DNA from: Verrucomicrobiota bacterium
Lineage (GTDB): Bacteria; Verrucomicrobiota; Verrucomicrobiia; Limisphaerales; DSYF01
Assembly: GCA_025457615.1 (NCBI GenBank)
Contig: JALOTZ010000014.1
Span: 1 to 64,000 of the forward strand
Length of the DNA: 64,000 nt
Direction of reading: 5' to 3'
Positions 57,945 to 64,000 of the stretch are shown here, in pieces; position 1 is the first letter of the stretch, and every line of letters begins with the position of its first letter. Position numbers and translations under genes: made by a program. Under the pieces are notes generated by a model. That model did not search any database. It worked only from the letters and a program-made list of their open reading frames with translations, and was not told where the DNA came from.

Positions 57945-59681
57945 CTACTCGGGCGCAACGCTCATCGCCTCGATGGCCCAGTCCTGCGCCGCCTCAAGCA
58001 GGTCCAAGGCGTAGAACGGGTTGTGTGATCCCCCGCTCCCATCGTAAAGCACCAAGTAGAGGTTGAACCGCGCCTTCTTGATCGCGTCCGGCACAGAGGC
58101 CTGTTGTTCCGCCAGCGTCGGACCATTGGCCCCCGGATTCAAGTCTCCAGCCGGCCGGTATTCCCAAGCCAGGGCCCCATAGTTGGTCAGCGCGGCTGGC
58201 GCATGCTGGGTTGCCCATTCATCCAACAGACTCTTGGTGTACCAGAGCTGCATCTCGATGGCCGCCGCGGTCAGTTCGACGAGGTCGCGCATCGCCGCCT
58301 CCCCCTTCTCCGGGTCCACCAAAGGTTGGTGACAAGGCAGGCAGGCGCCGTAGGACTCGACCTCGAAACGGTGTCCCGTCACCGCCGCCACTTCGGGCGG
58401 ACCATTCTGGTGCTCCTCGGTGGGCATGTGGCAGGTCACGCACTGGTTGGTCACGGCGATGACCTGGCTCAGGCTGTTGGTCACCAGGCGGATGCCGTTG
58501 TGCGCGGAGGCCCAGACCGGCGTACCGGCCGGCAGCACGCCCACCGTGCCCAGCAGCATGTTGTACTGCGGCGAATGATGGGGCGAACGAACGGATGGGT
58601 TGTTGGTCACCACCGTGCCATTGGGCAAAGTGACGAGGTTGTTGGTGGCATCGGAATTCCAGAGCGCTCCGCGGTGATTGTGGCACTGGGCGCACACGTT
58701 GACCTGGGCATTGTACTGGCTGCCCAGCGTGCCGGAGGTGATCAGAAAGTAGTCGTTGGTGGATCTCGTGGGGTTGCGCAACTGATACGGGTTCGACGTG
58801 GTCGAGTGCGGGTTGTGGCAGACCACGCAGGTGATGCCCATGTTGGCGTCCCCATTGACCGCCGCCGTCAGGCTGGATCCGGTCAACCCGCTCAGTTGAG
58901 CCAGGCGGGAGGACCCCGAGTGGCAACGCCCGCAACCTTCCAGCCGGCCGCCATTCATGTCTTCCGTCACCCCCGCATGTCCCGTCGTCTGCCATTCGTC
59001 GTAAGTGGGATGATGCGAGCCGGTGTGGCATCCCCCGCACATCTGACCCGCAATCTCGACACGCGGCCGGACGGTCAGATCAAACGGATCGGCCACATGC
59101 AACGCAGCCGGCCCATGGCAGTTCTCGCATTGCACACCGGCGAGATGCGGGGTGGCCGCTTCGGAGGTGAATCCCGTGGGCAATTGATACCCCACAGTGT
59201 GACAAGGCAGGCAACTCGGATTGCTGCCCTGTCCGATGCTCTTCAGGGTCTCCAGGGCGCGGGGGTGCCGTGTCCCCTGCTCAGTCGCGTGAATGCCTTC
59301 ATGACACTCCGCGCAGGAATCGGATCCCGCGTAGTTGGCCGAAGGCCCGATCACCCGGAAGAACTCCTGCGCCTGCAGCGCCGGCACCCGGGCCGATCGG
59401 TTGGCATTCCAAGGAACCGCCTCCTGCCATGTGCCGCTCGTCAACTCCAGCTTGCGCATCACCCGGTAGAGTCCGGACGGACCATCCCAACGGACTTCGA
59501 CCTGGTTGGTCCCCACCGGGAAAATCTCCGTCATCAGCGGTACCCCAGGCATCCCGCCGGTCACCGGGACGGCCAGATGCGGAGCCTGGGCCGGACACCA
59601 ATTCACCACCACCATCATCAGGCAGCCGAAGCTCGCCCGTCGCACTGCATCGAGGCACAGATTGAGTTGAAATCGATTCAT
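57945..59681 (-). CDS. Multihaem c-type cytochrome (9 CXXCH), probably secreted
   Basis: CAECH, CLPCH, CENCH, CGGCH, CGRCH, CVVCH, CAQCH, CVTCH, CLPCH; N-terminal signal region. Confidence 0.88.
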   Translation of the reverse strand: MNRFQLNLCLDAVRRASFGCLMMVVVNWCPAQAPHLAVPVTGGMPGVPLMTEIFPVGTNQVEVRWDGPSGLYRVMRKLELTSGTWQEAVPWNANRSARVPALQAQEFFRVIGPSANYAGSDSCAECHEGIHATEQGTRHPRALETLKSIGQGSNPSCLPCHTVGYQLPTGFTSEAATPHLAGVQCENCHGPAALHVADPFDLTVRPRVEIAGQMCGGCHTGSHHPTYDEWQTTGHAGVTEDMNGGRLEGCGRCHSGSSRLAQLSGLTGSSLTAAVNGDANMGITCVVCHNPHSTTSNPYQLRNPTRSTNDYFLITSGTLGSQYNAQVNVCAQCHNHRGALWNSDATNNLVTLPNGTVVTNNPSVRSPHHSPQYNMLLGTVGVLPAGTPVWASAHNGIRLVTNSLSQVIAVTNQCVTCHMPTEEHQNGPPEVAAVTGHRFEVESYGACLPCHQPLVDPEKGEAAMRDLVELTAAAIEMQLWYTKSLLDEWATQHAPAALTNYGALAWEYRPAGDLNPGANGPTLAEQQASVPDAIKKARFNLYLVLYDGSGGSHNPFYALDLLEAAQDWAIEAMSVAPE

Positions 59682-59708
59682 GCCACGCTAGCCTTATCCA
59701 CTGCATCG

Positions 59709-59728
59709 GCTATCCAAATCTTGGCAAT
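59709..59728 (-). promoter_or_regulatory. Shared motif upstream of 9-haem gene (minus)
   Basis: Minus strand ATTGCCAAGATTTGGATAGC; near-identical to TTGGCAAGATTTGGATAGC at 60078, same orientation relative to its gene. Confidence 0.45.
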
Positions 59729-59760
59729 CGCTCACCCTTCCTTGGCCTGCCCCTGAACCG

Positions 59761-59862
59761 TGTAGCCGCGGACGCCTGCCTGTGCGGGGCACGCAGACAG
59801 GTGAGTCCGCTCCATCTCAATTCGTTGGAGGAGTCAGAGCCGACTCACGTCGGCTGCTACAA
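59761..59862. repeat. Type D inverted repeat
   Basis: gtagccgcggacg ... cgactcacgtcggctgctac; related to 44459-44533. Confidence 0.65.
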
Positions 59863-60077
59863 TGCGGAATCGCCGTTCGCAACCCTTGGAGGCCCATGAC
59901 CTTCCCATGAACCGGCGGTTGGTGTTCAGTGTTCAGAATCGGTGTTCCGTGAACTGATTCCGAGTCCGAGCACCGATTCCCTCTCGCCGGTTCAAGGGTC
60001 ACAAGGAGATTTGGTAGTCGAGGGGCTCGCGCCCCCCAGAAACCTCAGCTCCGCCTTGAGCAAGGGAGGGTGAAAAG

Positions 60078-60097
60078 TTGGCAAGATTTGGATAGCT
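60078..60097 (+). promoter_or_regulatory. Shared motif upstream of 9-haem gene (plus)
   Basis: TTGGCAAGATTTGGATAGCT; see 59709-59728. Confidence 0.45.
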
Positions 60098-60180
60098 CAT
60101 GATTCGCAGAAGGCTACTGTGGCGCCATCCCACGTGTGTGGAAGAGCAACACGAACCGACGTTCGAGCAAATCGAGAATC

Positions 60181-62415
60181 ATGAAGACCATTCCTTCCGT
60201 CAAATCCATCGCGGGTGCGCTGCTGGTCCTTGGGCTGACGACCGCGGCAACCACAACTGCAACTGCCGACCAGATTGTTTCCCGCTCCCTAAGCCGCATG
60301 GAGATGACGAAATACGGTCTGGCCTCGACGAACCGTGTCTCCGGAGGGCTCTACGCCGTGGGCGTGGGACAACCCGTGTATCTCGAGGCGCAGGTCGGCA
60401 CCAACATTCCCGCCGCCCAGATTCTCGGGGTGACCTGGGCCGTCACCGCCAAACCGGCCGGATCGACGATCACCGCGCCCGGCCCCAGCCCGATCACCAC
60501 CAACGTCCCCATCTTCAGTCCGGGCGACGCCGCGATCTACCAACTGGCTTTCCCCCGGGCGATGCTGGTCCCCACCAACGTCGGCACTTACACCATCCGC
60601 GCGACCGTCGCCACCACCACCACCAACATTGTGCTGGTGCGCAACATCGAGTGCGGGACTTACATGGGCTGGCAAACCTGCCAGCTCTGCCACAGTGGCG
60701 GCTACATCCCCGACAAGGTGGGTCCGTGGTCCAAGACCGGCCACGCCACGGCATTCAGCCGGGCCATTGATAGCGTCGACCACTTTGCCGAGTATTGCGT
60801 GGCTTGTCATGCCGTCGGCTATGACAAGGACGCACGGGCCGTCAATGACGGCTTCGACGACCGCGCCACCGCGTCCAACTGGGTTTTCCCGACCAACTTC
60901 GTTCCGGGCAACTGGTCCAACATGGTCGCCAACTTTCCGGACGTGGCGGAAGCCGCCAATGTCCAGTGCGAGAACTGTCACGGGGCCGGCAGCCAGCACG
61001 CCTACTCGCTGGGCGATCCGGACAAGATCAGCGTGAGCTTCAGCGCCGGCGACTGCGGACAGTGTCACGACGCCGCGCCTTATCACGTGAAGAACGACGA
61101 ATGGCGCAATTCCCGCCACGCGATCGCCACGCGTTATCCCACCGGCGAAAGCCGCGCCTCTTGCGTGAAGTGCCATAGCGCCATCGGCTTCGTGGACTTC
61201 GTGGCGGGCACTACCCCGCCGCGGACCGCCTACGAGGCGATTTCCTGCGCAGGCTGCCACGATCCCCACGCCCCCACCAACAACCCGTACATCCTGCGCA
61301 CGATCGCGGACGTCAAACTCGCTGACACCAGCAAGCCGGGCGGACAGACCGTGATCACGAATGGCGGCCAGGGCAAACTGTGCATGAACTGCCATCAAGG
61401 CCGCCGGGACGTGCTCACCTACGTGAAGCCCGGGGCGGGCAGCAGCAGCTTTGGCCCGCACCACGGCCCGCAGGCGGACATGTTGGCGGGCGCGAATGCG
61501 TGGACCTACGGCAAGGTCATCCCCAGCAGCTCGCACCTGGCGGCCATCGGCGACAGTTGTGTGGCCTGCCACCTCCAAGAGAACACCAGTGGCAACACCA
61601 ACTCGATCGCCAAGGTCGGCGGCCACACCTTCCGCCCACGCTGGGATGGCGACACCCCGACCGAGGCCTCCGACGACGTGGCCTTGGTGGGCGGGTGCGT
61701 CAACTGTCACGGGGCGATCACCTCCTTCAACTTCCCGAAACAGGACTACAACGGGGACGGCATGATTGAAGGTGTCCAGACCGAGGTGGAGCATCTTCTC
61801 GAGGAACTGGGCAATCTGCTGCCTCCCGACGGCCCCACGGTCACCGTCACCAGTTCCTACACCACCAACCAGTTGCAGGCGGCTTTCAACTACCTGTTCG
61901 TCGAGGAAGACGGCAGCTTGGGCGTCCACAACCTCAGTTATGCCGTCGGCCTGCTCAAAGCCTCGATCGCCGACCTGACTCCGGATTCCGACAAGGACGG
62001 CCTGTTGGACGCCTGGGAGAACACCTACCTCGGCGGCCTGACCTACAACGGCAATGACGACGTGGACGGTGACGGGTTGACCAACGCCATGGAAGCCGGC
62101 GCCGGCACGAATCCCAACGTGAAGGACACGGACCTCGACGGCTTTGACGACCTGGCGGAACTGCGCGCTGGCAGCAGCCCAACCAATGCAAACGACAAGC
62201 CCGGGTTCTTCGTCCAGATCCTGCCGGCCGGCGAACTGGAGTTCCCATCCGAAATCGGCAAGACCTACTCGATCCAGATGATCTCGGAACTGAACGCGGT
62301 CTGGACGAACGTGAAGACCAACATGGCGGGCACCGGCGGTCCGCTCAACCACCTTATCTCAACGCATTACGGCGGTGGTCAGGCTTACTACCGCGTGGTC
62401 GCACAAACGCCGTAA
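60181..62415 (+). CDS. Multihaem c-type cytochrome (9 CXXCH) with C-terminal Ca-binding (thrombospondin type-3-like) repeats
   Basis: CQLCH, CVACH, CENCH, CGQCH, CVKCH, CAGCH, CMNCH, CVACH, CVNCH; DSDKDGLLDAWE, DVDGDGLTNAME, DTDLDGFDDLAE; start placed at MKTIPSVKS. Confidence 0.9.
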   Translation: MKTIPSVKSIAGALLVLGLTTAATTTATADQIVSRSLSRMEMTKYGLASTNRVSGGLYAVGVGQPVYLEAQVGTNIPAAQILGVTWAVTAKPAGSTITAPGPSPITTNVPIFSPGDAAIYQLAFPRAMLVPTNVGTYTIRATVATTTTNIVLVRNIECGTYMGWQTCQLCHSGGYIPDKVGPWSKTGHATAFSRAIDSVDHFAEYCVACHAVGYDKDARAVNDGFDDRATASNWVFPTNFVPGNWSNMVANFPDVAEAANVQCENCHGAGSQHAYSLGDPDKISVSFSAGDCGQCHDAAPYHVKNDEWRNSRHAIATRYPTGESRASCVKCHSAIGFVDFVAGTTPPRTAYEAISCAGCHDPHAPTNNPYILRTIADVKLADTSKPGGQTVITNGGQGKLCMNCHQGRRDVLTYVKPGAGSSSFGPHHGPQADMLAGANAWTYGKVIPSSSHLAAIGDSCVACHLQENTSGNTNSIAKVGGHTFRPRWDGDTPTEASDDVALVGGCVNCHGAITSFNFPKQDYNGDGMIEGVQTEVEHLLEELGNLLPPDGPTVTVTSSYTTNQLQAAFNYLFVEEDGSLGVHNLSYAVGLLKASIADLTPDSDKDGLLDAWENTYLGGLTYNGNDDVDGDGLTNAMEAGAGTNPNVKDTDLDGFDDLAELRAGSSPTNANDKPGFFVQILPAGELEFPSEIGKTYSIQMISELNAVWTNVKTNMAGTGGPLNHLISTHYGGGQAYYRVVAQTP

Positions 62416-62562
62416 ACCGGATTATCCGGCAGAACCCGCTGCAGCTCAGCCCCTCCCCTCACCCGGGGAGGGGCTTTTCGCTGCGACCGGACATTGGGGT
62501 GGCAATGGACATCAAAAACTCGCACGACATCAGCGGCCGTCTGGCATAACGTCACGCCCGAC

Positions 62563-63474
62563 ATGTTCACGGATGATCCGGCAGAGCAGGATGCGGCAGG
62601 AACCCTGCCCGTAACCGGCAAACGACAGGCCATGGACTGGAGCCTGGTGCTTCTGAGCCAGGGGATCGAGTCCGTCGTCCAACATGAGCCGGAGACGGGC
62701 CAATGGTGGCTGGAAGTGCCGTCCGGACAACGCACCCAAGCCACCGCCTGCTTGCAACGCTACGAACGGGAGAACCGCTTCTGGCCCTTCCGTCAGGCGT
62801 TGCCGTGGCCGGGGTTTGCCTTCGATTGGACCGTCCTGGCCTGGGTCGGACTGATCAGCGCGGTGTTTGCGCTCCAAACCCAGCCGGGGTCGGTCATCGA
62901 ACCCGCCGGCATTTTCAACATCGGCCTGGTGCGCTCGGGAGAATGGTGGCGGGCCCTGACGGCCACCACCCTCCACACCGATCTCGGGCACCTGGCCATG
63001 AACTCGGTGTTCGGCATCCTGCTCCTGGGCATCGCCATGGGGCGGTTCGGGTTCGGGCTTACCCTGCTAACGACGATGGTCTGCGGGTTCCTGGCCAACG
63101 TCGTCACCGTGCTGTGGCGCGAGGATCGGGTCAGTGGTCTGGGCGCTTCCGGAGTGGTCATGGCCGCACTGGGTCTGCTGGCTGCGGATGCCACCGTGCA
63201 ATACTGGCGTCGAAAGCAACCCCCGCGACTGATCGCCGAAGGGGTCGCCGCCGGATTGATGCTGTTCGTGCTCGTCGGGGTATCCCCCACCAGCGACGTC
63301 GCCACGCACACCGCCGGAATCCTCGGGGGATTGCTGTTGGGACTGCCGCTCGCCAACCTGCCCTTGACCATCATCCGCCGTCCCCTGTGGAATCTCGTTG
63401 CCGGACTGGCCTATTGCGCGATGATGTCGCTGGCGTGGATGCGGGCGCTGCTCGGCCAGGGTTCGCCGCCATAG
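62563..63474 (+). CDS. Rhomboid-family intramembrane serine protease
   Basis: Catalytic GASG (VSGLGASGVVMA) and His (ATHTAGILGG); HTDLGHLAMNSVFG. Confidence 0.88.
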   Translation: MFTDDPAEQDAAGTLPVTGKRQAMDWSLVLLSQGIESVVQHEPETGQWWLEVPSGQRTQATACLQRYERENRFWPFRQALPWPGFAFDWTVLAWVGLISAVFALQTQPGSVIEPAGIFNIGLVRSGEWWRALTATTLHTDLGHLAMNSVFGILLLGIAMGRFGFGLTLLTTMVCGFLANVVTVLWREDRVSGLGASGVVMAALGLLAADATVQYWRRKQPPRLIAEGVAAGLMLFVLVGVSPTSDVATHTAGILGGLLLGLPLANLPLTIIRRPLWNLVAGLAYCAMMSLAWMRALLGQGSPP

Positions 63475-63499
63475 TCCGTGGGAGTGACGGGATGGGAAT

Positions 63500-64000
63500 A
63501 TGGGGATTGGGAACTTCAAATGCCAGGTGTCGCATCCGCTCTTGGGCGCCACCTGCCTCTACGCGGGCGGGGTGCTGTTGGCCCACTGGAGCCAGTTCCA
63601 GGTCGCTTGGTTGCTCGTCCCTTTCCTCGCGCTGGCGCTCACCGCCCTGCTTCTGGGTCTGGTCCGGTCAGGGAAGCACCAAGCCGCGACCACCAACCCT
63701 CCCCCGGAACCGTCGGTCCCGGAGCACGGGTCCGTCCAGCCTCCGCAGTGGCTCTGGCACGGAGGACGGGCGACCCGCCGCGGCTGCGCCATGTCCGGCG
63801 ACCACCAAAGTTCGCTCACCCATGCGACCTTCGAGGCGGCTGCGGCTCAGGGAGCCGCGCTCCTCCAGCGCGCCAAACCAGGGATGCGCAATCTACCCGC
63901 CCCGCGCGGGTTGGGCGGCGCCTTCCTCCTGATCGCCGCCGGCTGGCTCAACCTCGCTGGACACACGCGGATCTGGTCCGATCACGACCTTCGCCGCTGC
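63500..64000 (+). CDS. comEC: ComEC/Rec2-like competence protein, 5' partial (runs off window)
   Basis: Open frame from ATG 63500 to window end, absent from the ORF track because it has no stop: MGIGNFKCQVSHPLLGATCLYAGGVLLAHW...AAGWLNLAGHTRIWSDHDLRRC, typical ComEC N-terminus. Confidence 0.68.
   Translation, partial: MGIGNFKCQVSHPLLGATCLYAGGVLLAHWSQFQVAWLLVPFLALALTALLLGLVRSGKHQAATTNPPPEPSVPEHGSVQPPQWLWHGGRATRRGCAMSGDHQSSLTHATFEAAAAQGAALLQRAKPGMRNLPAPRGLGGAFLLIAAGWLNLAGHTRIWSDHDLRRC
63761..63863. repeat. Bipartite hairpin repeat, type A copy 2 (about 103 bp), inside comEC frame
   Basis: Shares ggctgcgcca, aagttcnctcaccca and gaggcggctgcggctcagsgagccgcgctcc with 1685-1790. Confidence 0.75.

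Noticed and set aside
56011-58014. 667-aa plus ORF over the barrel and octahaem genes
   Set aside because: Antisense to genes with signal peptide, lipobox and haem motifs.
60289-62352. 687-aa minus ORF over the 9-haem cytochrome
   Set aside because: Antisense artefact (Val/Gly/Ala/His-rich).
62703-63932. 409-aa plus ORF overlapping rhomboid and comEC frames
   Set aside because: Wrong frame relative to both rhomboid catalytic motifs and the ComEC-like N-terminus.
1-64000. tRNA, rRNA or tmRNA genes
   Set aside because: No convincing cloverleaf or rRNA segment seen by eye; tRNAscan/Infernal would be decisive.

Overview
High-GC bacterial chromosomal window. Gene content, protein style and intergenic repeats look Verrucomicrobiota-like (Pedosphaera/Limisphaera-type), but this is inference and I ran no search. 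Most of it is housekeeping: alaS, mannose-1-P guanylyltransferase, HlyD/ABC exporter, ispD, S41 protease, tsaD, hrpB, parB, def, rpoN, walJ-like MBL, SpoU methylase, cutA, M16 pair, tcdA, nnr, adk, fmt, rhomboid, and a comEC 5' end cut by the window edge. Accessory highlights: (1) about 52.7-62.4 kb, a putative extracellular-electron-transfer conduit: NapC/NirT-type 7-haem cytochrome, monohaem c, MtrB/PioB-like outer-membrane barrel, octahaem lipoprotein and two divergent 9-haem cytochromes. At 35-39 kb there are two paralogous multihaem-c/cytochrome-b fusions (9 and 11 haems). (2) About 22.9-27.0 kb, an ORP-like module: two NifX-family proteins, a sigma54 activator, a hotdog thioesterase and an MBL protein, with two near-consensus -24/-12 promoters whose predicted start sites almost coincide with the start codons. 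(3) About 48.9-52.6 kb, a small defence island where an AT-richer NotI-family REase plus adenine-MTase cassette occupies the middle of a broken Eco57I-like type IIG gene. (4) Several families of bipartite hairpin repeats with compensatory changes; two copies are read through in frame inside protein genes. (5) A truncated GT2 glycosyltransferase fused in frame to an IS4-type transposase C-terminus. Antisense ORFs over confident genes were treated as high-GC artefacts.
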